Positions 37,140 through 45,430 are shown, numbered from the stretch's first letter. The stretch is 64,000 bases of DNA from Cognatishimia sp. F0-27 (GCF_020667845.1 NZ_JAFMPQ010000024.1:1-64000); one strand, 5' to 3'. Numbers and translations: made by a program. The notes: generated by a model from the sequence alone, not told the origin.

Positions 37140-37867
37140 ATGGAGGATTGGCCCCACTGCGTTACGAAGCCTGATGCATGCGACGAACGAGCGAAGCGCC
37201 GGCTTGCCGCCGCCTTGCTAAAGCCCATCGTGCACGATGCCAAACCTAGTCAGCGATCCAACCGGACCTCGGTTCTCGCCGCTCTCTCAGCGTCAGACAT
37301 CGATACCGAGGCGCTGAGCCGGACCCTCGTGCGAGCGCCGTCCATCGCAGCGCAAGACAGCAAACGCGCCAGAGATGACGGAGAAACACCGATGGAGTCC
37401 TTCGCCCATCGGCTTGATGTGCGCGAATGAAAGCTGCCGATATCGCTCGACCTTGCGCCGTTGCTCGAAGATCTAACCGAGCGCGCGATCCTGGCGCCAC
37501 CTGTCACCATTCCCCTGTCGGCTTGGCGGCAAGGCCGCAATCGGAGCATCGTCCTCCACGCGAAGTCCGGCGCGCCGCGCTGCAATGCGGACCTGATCAC
37601 GCTTGTCGCGGATGCGGGGCGTTGGATGGCGGATCTCCTTGAAGGACAGACAGCCTCGGTCGCAGAGGTCACCCAAAGCGAAAAAATGCGCGATCCGTTT
37701 CTGTTCGCCGCTGCCTCCCGCTCGCACGGCTTGGCGCGTATATGGCAAGGTTAATCCTGCTGGGGTGCCAAGCCTCAGCTCTCTCGGGTCGGCATCTTCG
37801 TGAAATCTTCCATCTCCCGCGGGATTGGAAAGATCAGCGCCGGGTTCTCGGCTTTCCGTCGCTCTGA
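37140..37867 (+). pseudogene. broken serine recombinase, C-terminal part
   Basis: One frame reads LAPPVTIPLSAWRQGRNRSIVL, then NADLITLVADAGRWMADLLEGQTASVAEV, the usual region before the end of large serine recombinases. It shifts frame near 37685, where the next frame continues RCLPLARLGAYMARLILLG and ends LPRDWKDQRRVLGFPSL before a TGA at 37865, the classic family C terminus (LPLDWxxQRxxLGFP). Upstream the same first frame is cut by a TGA at 37428-37430. At least one stop and one frameshift make it inactive. The catalytic N-terminal domain was not found. Only the part from about 37431 is clearly recombinase; the left boundary is uncertain. Confidence 0.65.
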
Positions 37868-38055
37868 AAAACAGCGACGCTCGGCTCGGGATCGCAGGCG
37901 AAATCCGCCCATAGAGACATTCACCACGCTATCGGCGCATTACCGGGGCATGGAGACGATGCCAGAAGTCTCAATGGCGGCAATATCCAGCAATGCGCGG
38001 CAACGTAGGGACGATACCATGCGCGCAGATGTCCGGTTGTTTTCTGGAGTGAGAA
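37868..38055. other. stretch between recombinase remnant and tRNA-Tyr
   Basis: About 190 bases with no gene. It directly abuts the 3' end of tRNA-Tyr. No second copy of the tRNA 3' end was noticed elsewhere in the window. Confidence 0.4.
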
Positions 38056-38142
38056 TGGTGGGCGACCTTGGAATCGAACCAAGCGTGCGTCTCCGCGAGG
38101 GAGTTACAGTCCCCTGCCACACCTTGCGGCCTGTCGCCCACC
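38056..38142 (-). tRNA. tRNA-Tyr (anticodon GTA)
   Basis: An 87-base class II tRNA on the minus strand. Acceptor GGTGGGC (38136-38142) pairs with GCCCACC (38057-38063), followed by discriminator A; CCA is not encoded. The anticodon loop CTGTAAC gives GTA. A long variable arm (CGCGGAGACGCACG region) and the T-arm CTTGGTTCGATTCCAAG complete the fold. The 3' end faces the recombinase remnant; rlmB diverges 139 bases away. Confidence 0.95.
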
Positions 38143-38281
38143 GAGTGCCGTACCAGACGGCGTGAGCGGGTCTCTACAAAAGGGCCGCAGAAGCGTCAAG
38201 GTGGAATTTTCATCGTAAAGTCGGGACTTGCCGATGCGCGCCCTGGCGTGGGATGAGGTGATAGCGAAACCGGGGGGCGAG

Positions 38282-39067
38282 ATGGCCGAAAAACCGAAAT
38301 GGGTGATCGAGAAGGAGCGCGCCAAGCGGGCGTCTGCCGCGGAAACCGTCTGGCTGTTCGGCCTGCACGCGGTGCGTGACGCGCTGGAGAACCCGGCGCG
38401 GGAAAAGCTGCGCCTGATCCTGACGCCCAACGCGGCCGAAAAGCTCAAGGACGCCGTGGCCATCTCGGAGATGACGCCGGAGATAAACGACCCCCGCCGG
38501 TTCCGCGCACCGATTGATGCAGGCTCGGTGCATCAGGGCGCCGCGCTTGAGGTCCGGCCGCTCAACTGGGGACGGCTCGAAGACGTGGCCATTGGCGGCG
38601 AGGGGCCGGCGCGGCTCGTGTTGCTCGACCGGGTGACCGATCCGCACAATGTCGGAGCGATCCTGCGCTCTGCAGAGGTGTTTGGCGCACGCGCGGTGAT
38701 CGGCACGCGCCATCACGCGGCGCCGGAAACCGGGGCTCTGGCCAAGACCGCTTCCGGCGCGCTGGAACGTCAACCCTACCTGCGTGAACGCAACCTCGCC
38801 GATACGATCCGCGCGCTTCAGGCCATGGGGTATCTGGTGCTTGGGCTCGACGGCGAGGCCGAACAGACGCTCGAAGAGGCGCTGGAGGGCAAGCGCGACC
38901 GTCCGGTGGCGCTGGTGCTGGGCGCCGAGGGGCCGGGACTGCGCGCCAAGACCAAGGACAGCGTCGATCAGCTTGTGCGGATCGATTTTGTCGGGGCCTT
39001 CGGGTCGCTCAACGTCTCCAATGCCGCCGCGGTGGCTCTTTATGCCGCACGGCCTCCAAGGCCCTGA
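38282..39067 (+). CDS. rlmB: 23S rRNA (guanosine-2251-2'-O)-methyltransferase, RlmB family
   Basis: SpoU-type SAM-dependent RNA methyltransferase, 261 residues from ATG 38282 (the frame is open from 38228). An N-terminal RNA-binding part (WLFGLHAVRDALEN) is followed by the SPOUT domain with LDRVTDPHNVGAILRSAEVFGA, VLGAEGPGL and LNVSNAAAVALY, the three SpoU motifs that form the knotted SAM site. It methylates the ribosomal peptidyl-transferase region in E. coli. Location beside tRNA-Tyr is usual for this bacterial family. A zinc-ribbon gene follows after 60 bases. Confidence 0.93.
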   Translation: MAEKPKWVIEKERAKRASAAETVWLFGLHAVRDALENPAREKLRLILTPNAAEKLKDAVAISEMTPEINDPRRFRAPIDAGSVHQGAALEVRPLNWGRLEDVAIGGEGPARLVLLDRVTDPHNVGAILRSAEVFGARAVIGTRHHAAPETGALAKTASGALERQPYLRERNLADTIRALQAMGYLVLGLDGEAEQTLEEALEGKRDRPVALVLGAEGPGLRAKTKDSVDQLVRIDFVGAFGSLNVSNAAAVALYAARPPRP

Positions 39068-39127
39068 CAGGGTTGCAGTCAAGGGCAAGGATGCCTTTAT
39101 CAGGGGAACGTTCAAAGGGAGAATGCC

Positions 39128-39457
39128 GTGCCGCACGGAACCAAGATCGCCACCTGTTGTTTTTGCGGCCACCGGGCCGCGCTGGTGCTGACAGGCACGC
39201 ACAGTCACGAACTGTCCTGCCAATCTTGTGGCGCGCCGCTGCATGATCTCAAGATGCTGCGCGCCGACGCGGTGTCGGACAGGCCGCGCGGCGCGGTCAA
39301 ATCCTCGGCCACCCAGCGCAACAGCCGGACGGTTCCCGACGAGCACTGGGAGCGCAAGCGCGTCGATCCGCGCCGCAAGAAGAAGAAAAAGCGCAAATCG
39401 CTGGCCAAGCGCTTTCTGAGCGAGGCATTCGACGCGCTGGAAGATATCTTCGACTGA
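39128..39457 (+). CDS. small zinc-ribbon protein of unknown function
   Basis: 109 residues. Cys10/Cys11-x-Cys13 and Cys31-x2-Cys34 make a likely zinc ribbon in the first 35 residues. A basic lysine-rich segment (RKKKKKRKS) follows, then an acidic C terminus (FDALEDIFD). This looks like a nucleic-acid- or ribosome-associated small protein conserved in Rhodobacteraceae, but I know no function. It lies between rlmB and ribB on the same strand. Confidence 0.75.
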   Translation: MPHGTKIATCCFCGHRAALVLTGTHSHELSCQSCGAPLHDLKMLRADAVSDRPRGAVKSSATQRNSRTVPDEHWERKRVDPRRKKKKKRKSLAKRFLSEAFDALEDIFD

Positions 39458-39664
39458 CCGGTCGCCGGGACTTGGGCGCGCGGGGTGCTGCGCGGGCCTG
39501 ACATGTCCGCCCCGCAGGAACCCGCAGCCCGGCACACGTATCCCGGCATCCCAGCCGGTTCATTGCGCATCCGCGCACAGCGTCCCCGCGTCGCAATCGC
39601 GCCTTTGCTCTGGCCTTTGGCGCGCGGAGCGCCTATCCCGCGCCTGAGTGAAAACGGAGGCCCC

Positions 39665-40792
39665 ATGGTCGATTTCGAAACACCCGGACCGGTCGAGGAA
39701 AACTGGCGCGATGCGATCTCGTCGGTGGAGGAGATCATCGAGGACGCGCGCAACGGCCGCATGTTCATCCTCGTCGATCACGAAGACCGCGAAAACGAAG
39801 GCGATCTGGTGATCCCCGCGCAATGGGCCACGCCGGATGCAATCAACTTCATGGCGCTTTACGGGCGCGGGCTGATCTGCCTTGCCATGACGTCCAGCCG
39901 GATCGGGGAGCTGGGGCTGCAACTGATGTCGACGAACAACTCGTCGCGTCACGAGACCGCCTTCACCATCTCCATCGAGGCGCGCGAAGGCGTGACCACC
40001 GGCATCTCCGCGGCGGACCGCGCGCGCACCGTGGCTGTGGCCATTGACGGCACCAAGGGCGCGCAGGACATCGCGACACCCGGCCATGTCTTTCCGCTGC
40101 GCGCACGCGATGGCGGTGTTCTGGTCCGGGCGGGCCACACCGAAGCGGCGGTTGATGTGGCACGGCTTGCGGGGCTCAACCCCTCTGGCGTGATCTGCGA
40201 GATCATGAACGAGGACGGCACCATGTCACGCCTGCCCGAACTGGTTGCCTTTGCGCAGCGTCACGGGCTCAAGATCGGCACGATCTCCGACCTGATTTCC
40301 TATCGCCGCCGTCACGACAACCTTGTGCGCGTGCGCAAACAGGAACGAATCCGGTCGGAATTTGGCGGTGCGTGGGATCTTCGGATCTACACCGACGAAA
40401 CCCATGGCGACGAGCATATCGTTCTGACCAAGGGCGACCTGTCTGGCGATGAGCCGGTCTTGGTGCGCATGCACGCAATGGACCCCATGCTCGATGTGGT
40501 GGGCACCGGCCCGGCCGGCCGCGCGGCAGAGTTTCAGCATGCCATGGAAGCGGTCGCGGCCGAAGGGCGCGGCGTGGTTGTGCTGTTGCGGGACACCTCG
40601 ATGAAGATGGATGTGTCCGACGAGGTGACGCCGCGCACGCTGCGCCAATACGGGCTTGGCGCGCAAATCCTGTCGTCGCTCGGTCTGTCGGAGCTGATCC
40701 TGCTGACCAACTCGCCCACGCCCAAGGTGGTCGGGTTGGAAGCTTACGGGCTGGAAATCGTCGGAACGCGCAAGATATCGGAGCTTGGCTGA
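39665..40792 (+). CDS. ribB: 3,4-dihydroxy-2-butanone-4-phosphate synthase with degenerate GTP-cyclohydrolase II domain
   Basis: 375 residues. The N-terminal domain (about 1-210) makes dihydroxybutanone phosphate from ribulose-5-phosphate in riboflavin synthesis; it has DHEDRENEGDLV, the FTISIEAREGVTTGISAADRA stretch and GHVFPLRARDGGV...RAGHTEAAVDL-like motifs. The C-terminal domain aligns with GTP cyclohydrolase II but lacks the zinc cysteines: the usual ECLTGDVFGSLRCDCG is replaced by AMDPMLDVVGTGPAG. It should therefore not open GTP. The stop overlaps ribH (TGATG). ATG 39665 is chosen; the long upstream open frame is not family-like. Confidence 0.93.
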   Translation: MVDFETPGPVEENWRDAISSVEEIIEDARNGRMFILVDHEDRENEGDLVIPAQWATPDAINFMALYGRGLICLAMTSSRIGELGLQLMSTNNSSRHETAFTISIEAREGVTTGISAADRARTVAVAIDGTKGAQDIATPGHVFPLRARDGGVLVRAGHTEAAVDVARLAGLNPSGVICEIMNEDGTMSRLPELVAFAQRHGLKIGTISDLISYRRRHDNLVRVRKQERIRSEFGGAWDLRIYTDETHGDEHIVLTKGDLSGDEPVLVRMHAMDPMLDVVGTGPAGRAAEFQHAMEAVAAEGRGVVVLLRDTSMKMDVSDEVTPRTLRQYGLGAQILSSLGLSELILLTNSPTPKVVGLEAYGLEIVGTRKISELG

Positions 40793-41343
40793 TGGCCTCA
40801 TCGGAAACCCATTACACGCTCGACCGGCCGGAATTCGACAAGCCGGTCAAGATCCTCATCGTCGTGGCACCGTATTACAAGGATATCGCCGACGCGCTTG
40901 TCGCTGGCGCGCGCGCGGAAATCGAAGCCGCCGGTGGCACGCATGAGACCGTCGAAGTGCCCGGTGCGCTTGAAGTGCCGACCGCCATCGGCATCGCCGA
41001 ACGGTTGTCGAATTTTGATGGCTACGTTGCGCTGGGCTGCGTCATTCGCGGCGAGACCACCCATTACGACACCGTTTGCAACGACAGCTCGCGCGGCATC
41101 ACCTTGCTGGGTCTTCAGGGGCTGTGCATCGGCAACGGGATCCTGACGGTCGAGACCTATGAGCAGGCGCGTGTGCGCGCCGCGGTCGATGAACAAAACA
41201 AAGGCGGCGGCGCGGCGGCGGCAGCGTTGCACCTGATCGCGTTGACCCGTAAGTGGGGCGCTCCGCGCAAGGGCGTGGGATTCCAACCGGCGCGCGACGA
41301 ATTCCAGATCGCGGGCGACGCAAAAGGACCAGGCACTGCATGA
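40792..41343 (+). CDS. ribH: 6,7-dimethyl-8-ribityllumazine synthase
   Basis: Penultimate riboflavin enzyme, joining the pyrimidine and dihydroxybutanone phosphate. 183 residues with the typical ILIVVAPYYKDIADALVAGA, VEVPGALEVPTAI, GCVIRGETTHYDTVCNDSSRGI (active-site His in the TTHYD stretch) and FGILTVETYEQA-like region. It overlaps ribB by one base and nusB by four (ATGA), giving the common ribB-ribH-nusB operon. Confidence 0.96.
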   Translation: MASSETHYTLDRPEFDKPVKILIVVAPYYKDIADALVAGARAEIEAAGGTHETVEVPGALEVPTAIGIAERLSNFDGYVALGCVIRGETTHYDTVCNDSSRGITLLGLQGLCIGNGILTVETYEQARVRAAVDEQNKGGGAAAAALHLIALTRKWGAPRKGVGFQPARDEFQIAGDAKGPGTA

Positions 41344-41813
41344 CTTCCGTTTCCGGCAATCTCAAACGCAAGATGAAAAGCGCATCAAGGCTCTACGCCG
41401 TGCAGGCGCTGTTCCAGATGGAGCAATCGGGCCAGGGCGTGGATGCGGTCAAGCGCGAGTTCCTTGACTTTCGTTTCGGGGCGGAGACGCCGGAGGGTGA
41501 GGCGCTTGTGGATGGTGATGTCGACCTGTTTGTTGCCCTGCTGACAGAGGCCGTGAGCTGGCAGGCCAAGATCGACCAGATGACCGACCGCGCGCTGGTG
41601 GCCAAATGGCCCATCGACCGGATCGACCCGACATTGCGCGCGCTGTTTCGCGCCGCGGGCGCCGAGCTTGTGAGCGGCGAAACACCGCCGCGCGTGGTGA
41701 TTTCCGAGTTTGTCGATGTTGCACGGGCCTTCTTTCCCGAGGGCAAGGAGCCGAAATTCGTCAACGCGGTGCTCGATCACATGGCACGCGAGGCGCGTCC
41801 CGAAGCGTTCTGA
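41340..41813 (+). CDS. nusB: transcription antitermination factor NusB
   Basis: All-helical RNA-binding protein of 157 residues that acts in rRNA transcription antitermination. SASRLYAVQALFQMEQSG near the N terminus and the C-terminal VVISEFVDVARAFFPEGKEPKFVNAVLDHMAR are family signatures. ATG 41340 overlaps the ribH stop. Third gene of the riboflavin-nusB operon. Confidence 0.95.
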   Translation: MTSVSGNLKRKMKSASRLYAVQALFQMEQSGQGVDAVKREFLDFRFGAETPEGEALVDGDVDLFVALLTEAVSWQAKIDQMTDRALVAKWPIDRIDPTLRALFRAAGAELVSGETPPRVVISEFVDVARAFFPEGKEPKFVNAVLDHMAREARPEAF

Positions 41814-41927
41814 TCGCGGCATCCGGAAGCGCCTCCCCGCGCGACCGGCGGGCGCGAGGCCTTGCCGGAACGCCCGAGCGGCTTAAATGGCGCGTTACGG
41901 GGGACCAGTGAGAACCGGAGCGTGGCG

Positions 41928-42293
41928 ATGCCCAAACTCATCCGTTTATACATTTCGCAATGCGCCATCGGCTTTGGCATTGCGGCCCTGTTCACCGCAA
42001 TGCTGCTCTATCTCGACGTGGCGCGGCTTTGGTATCTGGTGACGCATTCCGATGTCGGCTGGCTCGCCGTGTTGATGATCTGGGTGCATTTCGGCGTGCT
42101 TTTTGCGGGCGTGCAATTCGCCATCGCGATCATGCGCATGGGGTCCGAGGATCAGGACAATGCCGGGTCCGGGGGAGGCGGTGGCCGGCGTCGGCTGCGT
42201 CCCGGCCTTGCGGAACCGATCCGTGCGGTGGTGCCCGGATCGACCCGCATTCCGCGCGCGGGGCGCAAATCGCTCTTTTCCATCACAGGCTGA
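41928..42293 (+). CDS. small inner-membrane protein, unknown function
   Basis: 121 residues from ATG 41928 (preceded by CCGGAG). Two membrane helices are clear: FGIAALFTAMLLYLDVARLWYLV and WLAVLMIWVHFGVLFAGVQFAIAIM. A glycine-rich linker and a basic proline-containing tail follow. I recognise no family by name, though such short two-helix proteins are frequent in Rhodobacteraceae. It stands 114 bases after nusB. Confidence 0.7.
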   Translation: MPKLIRLYISQCAIGFGIAALFTAMLLYLDVARLWYLVTHSDVGWLAVLMIWVHFGVLFAGVQFAIAIMRMGSEDQDNAGSGGGGGRRRLRPGLAEPIRAVVPGSTRIPRAGRKSLFSITG

Positions 42294-42429
42294 CACAGAC
42301 CACTCCTGCGCGCCCTGTGGGGTAGAGATTGCCCAGCCCCTTGGCGCGGGAGCAGGTTTGGCCGCGCGCGCGTCCTGCTCACATGGCCCGGTCGTCAGGT
42401 CGGAAAAGGCGGTGTAGCGGCGGGAACCA

Positions 42430-42610
42430 CGCCAAACGTGAGGGTTTTGCATTCCCGAGGACCTGTAATTACAGGTGGGCGCCAGGTAGCGAGACCACGG
42501 TCAAGCCAGAGCCAGCTCCCTCGGATTTGCTTAAGGCCACCGGAATGAACCCATTTCACGGAGAGTGCAGAACCCGCCTCTCAGGCAGATATTGCGGCAG
42601 GGGCGGTCCG
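42430..42610 (-). ncRNA. candidate structured RNA, possibly 6S-like
   Basis: This convergent gap holds no gene but nested complementary segments. On the minus strand GGGTTCTGCA (42566-42575) pairs with TGCAAAACCC (42442-42451), inside it CCGAGG (42519-42524) pairs with CCTCGG (42455-42460), and inside that a perfect palindrome ACCTGTAATTACAGGT (42461-42476) forms a hairpin. A large one-sided internal loop includes GGCCTTAAGC. The rod-with-bubble shape and the CCTTAA element recall 6S RNA, but I cannot confirm the family. Strand and ends are estimates. Confidence 0.42.
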
Positions 42611-42688
42611 GCAAGGGGCTGAACGGGAAAAGACCGGCTGGACAGGGCAAAAAGGGGCAGGGGCGTGCCGCCGCGCGCTTTGCAAGTC

Positions 42689-43429
42689 TCAGCCGTCCTC
42701 TGTGACAAAGCCATAGCGCTCCAGCTCTTCAGGCAGGAGGATGTAGATCTCATCCGCCGGGGTGGTCAGGGCATGCTGCATCACCAGCGGGTCAATGCCC
42801 ATCGCGTCGAGATAGCGCATCACCTCGCCCTGACCGCGCTGGATGTCTTCCACGGCGAGGAAGGCGGGCAGCAGCGTGTTTTCGCCAAAGCTGTGCTGGT
42901 GCACCCCGACAGAGGCGTCCGGGTCCACATCGCGCACCGCGCCGCCCGCGAGCAGGTAAGGGCAGGCCGAGTAACAGATTTCGCCGGCCAGAACCGCGGT
43001 TGTCACGGCCCGGATGCGCAATGCGCGCCCAAGGTGCAAGGCCTCGTCCACGGCGCCGCCCGGCGATTGCAGCACCAGCCGCTCCACCGCTGGGTCCGCC
43101 GCGTCGATCTGGCTCAGGATGCGCTCCGCGTCACCCGGTGCGATCGCCCCTTCGAGCCGCCATGCGCCTTGCTCCCGTGTCAGGGTCAGCCGGTCGGGCA
43201 AGGGGCCGGGGTCGCGCAGCGGCTGCGTTGCGGGCCGGTCGCGCTCAGGCGCAAAAAGACGGCGTTGATCGCCGGGCCGCACAGGCTCTGTAAGGCGGGG
43301 CGCGTCGGGGCCCAGACCGGGCAGGCGCGGCGTGCCGATGCGCATGTCGCCCAGCACCAGAAGCGCGCCGATGCCAAGCTGAAAGATCAACACCGCGGCC
43401 AGAACGCGGCTGACGGTGCGCGCCCTCAC
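42689..43429 (-). CDS. ClpP/crotonase-fold serine-protease-like protein, membrane-anchored
   Basis: 246 residues. A single N-terminal hydrophobic helix (VLAAVLIFQLGIGALLVLG) is followed by an exported domain with ClpP-like motifs: LVLQSPGGAVDEALHLGRALR, the nucleophile-type ICYSACPYLLAGGA (Ser in YSAC) and VGVHQHSFG (possible catalytic His). It resembles periplasmic proteins of the COG3904 kind. The GTG start overlaps the stop of the upstream coiled-coil membrane protein (GTGA), so the two are coupled. Substrate unknown; protease activity is inferred. Confidence 0.8.
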   Translation of the reverse strand: MRARTVSRVLAAVLIFQLGIGALLVLGDMRIGTPRLPGLGPDAPRLTEPVRPGDQRRLFAPERDRPATQPLRDPGPLPDRLTLTREQGAWRLEGAIAPGDAERILSQIDAADPAVERLVLQSPGGAVDEALHLGRALRIRAVTTAVLAGEICYSACPYLLAGGAVRDVDPDASVGVHQHSFGENTLLPAFLAVEDIQRGQGEVMRYLDAMGIDPLVMQHALTTPADEIYILLPEELERYGFVTEDG

Positions 43430-44799
43430 GCGGATTTGCCTTTCAGAGCCGCCACGCGGGCGGTTTCCGTTGTCGAGGCCTCATCCTGCGGGCCGCCGGT
43501 CTCGGACTCGGCATCCGGTCGTGGATCGCCCCGGGCCGTGTCGGGGCGCGGATCCGGTTCGAGGTCAGGAAGGCTGGCACGGGCCGCTTCCACATCGCCA
43601 AGCGCCGATAGCGCCGCGCGCAGTTCCGCAAGGGTCAGCGTGTCTTCCACCGATGCGCCCTCGCGCCCTTCGCGGATCGCGGATTGCGTGATCGACAGGA
43701 TGAAGACCAACACCGCCGGCAACAGGTCGATCGCGATGGCCCCGGCCCAGCTTGGCACGAAGTTGCGCGCGTAGAGGATCACGGCATCGGCAGAGGAGAT
43801 CGGGGTATAGGTCACATCGGCCACCGGTGTCATGGCCTGCACCGCTTGTGCCGCGCTCTCGAGCGTCGCTGCGCGGCTGGCCAGCACTTCGAGCACCGAG
43901 CTGATCGTCGCGGCCTGATCGTCGCGGCTTTCCGCCGTCCGACCGTCCAGCTCTGGCAGCACCACGGAGGCGGCAAGATCCTGCGCGGCCCGCTCTACAA
44001 GCTGCGCCACCGAAAGCTGCCGCAATTGCGTGATCAACCCCTGAAGCCGCACGGCTGATTCGGAGAACTCGACCGACCGCGCCTCGACCGCGCCGGGTTC
44101 CACTGTGAGCGCCCGCATCCGCGACAGGATCGCGTTGCCTTCGCTGAATGCCCGCTCGACGCGCTCGGTCTGTCCTGCGATCTGGGTTTCGAGCGCCACA
44201 AGCTCCGCCGATTTTTGCCGCAGCACCCGGAATACCGCGCCGCGCCCGGCCAGACCGGACAGCGTGCCCTGCGCCTCAAGCTCGGAGAGATCCTCGAAAC
44301 TCTGGCGCACCCGCGCGACGTCCCGCTCCAGCGCCTGACCGGAGAGCGCAATCTCATGGGCGCGCTCCAGCGCCCCCTGATATTCCTGAACCGTGCGCGC
44401 AAGGTGCTGCTCCACCGCCGCCGATCCGGCCAGCGCGGCGGCGTTGAGCCATGAGGACATCGCGACAATGGCCAGCGAGCCCAAGCCCATGGTCGCCATC
44501 AGTCCGACCCGCGCCCGCGCGGTGCGCACCGCCGGATAGAGCCGCAGCATGTAGGACCAGAAGACGAAGATCCCCACAGAGACCGCGACCGAATAGGCAA
44601 TTGCGGCAAAGACCGACATCGCGCCGTTTTCATCCAGCAGCGAACTGACCCCGAGATAGGTGTATATCCCCGAGGCCACCGCAAGCACCCCGAGCGCCGT
44701 GCCGGAAAACGTCTCCAGCCAGGCGATATGGCTTTCGAGCTCGCGCGCATGGCGCACGCCGCGCGCTTCGGCGCGGGTCAGGGTGGGGCGGTCTGCCAT
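43426..44799 (-). CDS. membrane protein with long coiled-coil domain
   Basis: 457 residues. Three hydrophobic helices lie at about 30-130 (FSGTALGVLAVASGIYTYL, FAAIAYSVAVSVGIFVFWSYML, GLGSLAIVAMSSWLNAAALAG). A helical, Glu/Ala/Gln-rich region of about 170 residues with coiled-coil character follows, then a fourth helix (AIAIDLLPAVLVFILSIT) and an acidic, disordered C terminus. No family is recognised. With an odd number of helices before it, the coiled coil probably lies in the periplasm, the same side as the ClpP-like domain encoded by the coupled downstream gene. Confidence 0.75.
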   Translation of the reverse strand: MADRPTLTRAEARGVRHARELESHIAWLETFSGTALGVLAVASGIYTYLGVSSLLDENGAMSVFAAIAYSVAVSVGIFVFWSYMLRLYPAVRTARARVGLMATMGLGSLAIVAMSSWLNAAALAGSAAVEQHLARTVQEYQGALERAHEIALSGQALERDVARVRQSFEDLSELEAQGTLSGLAGRGAVFRVLRQKSAELVALETQIAGQTERVERAFSEGNAILSRMRALTVEPGAVEARSVEFSESAVRLQGLITQLRQLSVAQLVERAAQDLAASVVLPELDGRTAESRDDQAATISSVLEVLASRAATLESAAQAVQAMTPVADVTYTPISSADAVILYARNFVPSWAGAIAIDLLPAVLVFILSITQSAIREGREGASVEDTLTLAELRAALSALGDVEAARASLPDLEPDPRPDTARGDPRPDAESETGGPQDEASTTETARVAALKGKSA

Positions 44800-44881
44800 G
44801 GCGGGCTCTCCTGTGATTGCCCGCTCAATCTAGGCACATGGGGCCGGTTTGGAACCCTTCCTGCGGCGGCACTTGCAATCT

Positions 44882-44896
44882 GTTTCCGTTTTGTTC
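44882..44896 (+). promoter_or_regulatory. candidate LexA (SOS) box upstream of mmcB
   Basis: GTTT-N7-GTTC differs by one base from the alphaproteobacterial SOS box GTTC-N7-GTTC and ends 11 bases before the mmcB start codon. mmcB of Caulobacter is known to be SOS-regulated, which makes the match more credible. Confidence 0.5.
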
Positions 44897-44907
44897 ATAT
44901 TTTTGCG

Positions 44908-45354
44908 ATGCGAGACAGCTTGATGCCCGGACAGATATTGGCGCGCGGTGTGTGCCGTCACCTTGCCAGCCACGGTTTTGTGACCGTCGAAGAATTGGTG
45001 CCGGACAAGGGCCTGCGGGTCGATGTGATGGCGCTCGGGCCAAAGGGAGAGATCTGGGTGGTCGAGTGCAAGTCGTCGCGCACCGATTTCCAGTCGGATG
45101 CGAAGTGGCAGGGCTATCTGGACTGGTGCGACCGCTATTTCTGGGCGGTGGATCAGGATTTTCCTACCGAGTTGCTGCCGGATGAGACCGGGCTGCTGAT
45201 CGCTGACGGCTATGACGCGGAAATTGTGCGCATGGCGCCGGAAAGCAAGCTCGCAGCGGCCCGCCGCACAAAGCTCACCCGCGTTTTTGCCATCCATGCG
45301 GCGCGTCGGCTCCAGAGCTTGCGCGATCCGGATGCCGCCCTTGGCTGGGGTTAG
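44908..45354 (+). CDS. mmcB: MmcB-family DNA repair protein
   Basis: 148 residues with a PD-(D/E)xK nuclease-like core: LRVDVMALGPKGEIWVVECKSSRTDFQSDAKWQGYLDWCDRYFWAV, given here as residues about 34-80. MmcB contributes to mitomycin C resistance in Caulobacter as an SOS gene. ATG 44908 is chosen at the family N terminus; the frame is open further upstream across the divergent start region. A SOS-like box lies just upstream. The coiled-coil membrane gene diverges from it. Confidence 0.9.
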   Translation: MRDSLMPGQILARGVCRHLASHGFVTVEELVPDKGLRVDVMALGPKGEIWVVECKSSRTDFQSDAKWQGYLDWCDRYFWAVDQDFPTELLPDETGLLIADGYDAEIVRMAPESKLAAARRTKLTRVFAIHAARRLQSLRDPDAALGWG

Positions 45355-45430
45355 GCCGAGCCGTTTTGCGCGGCATGCCGTTGCTTGAAACCGCGTGCCC
45401 CTGCAGGGGATTGTCCGCAGCGCGCGTCGT

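Noticed and set aside
42461-42476. ACCTGTAATTACAGGT as a lux box or operator
   Set aside because: The half-sites resemble the Vibrio lux box, but the spacing is 16 rather than 20 bases and no gene is transcribed away from it; it is better explained as a hairpin in a structured RNA.
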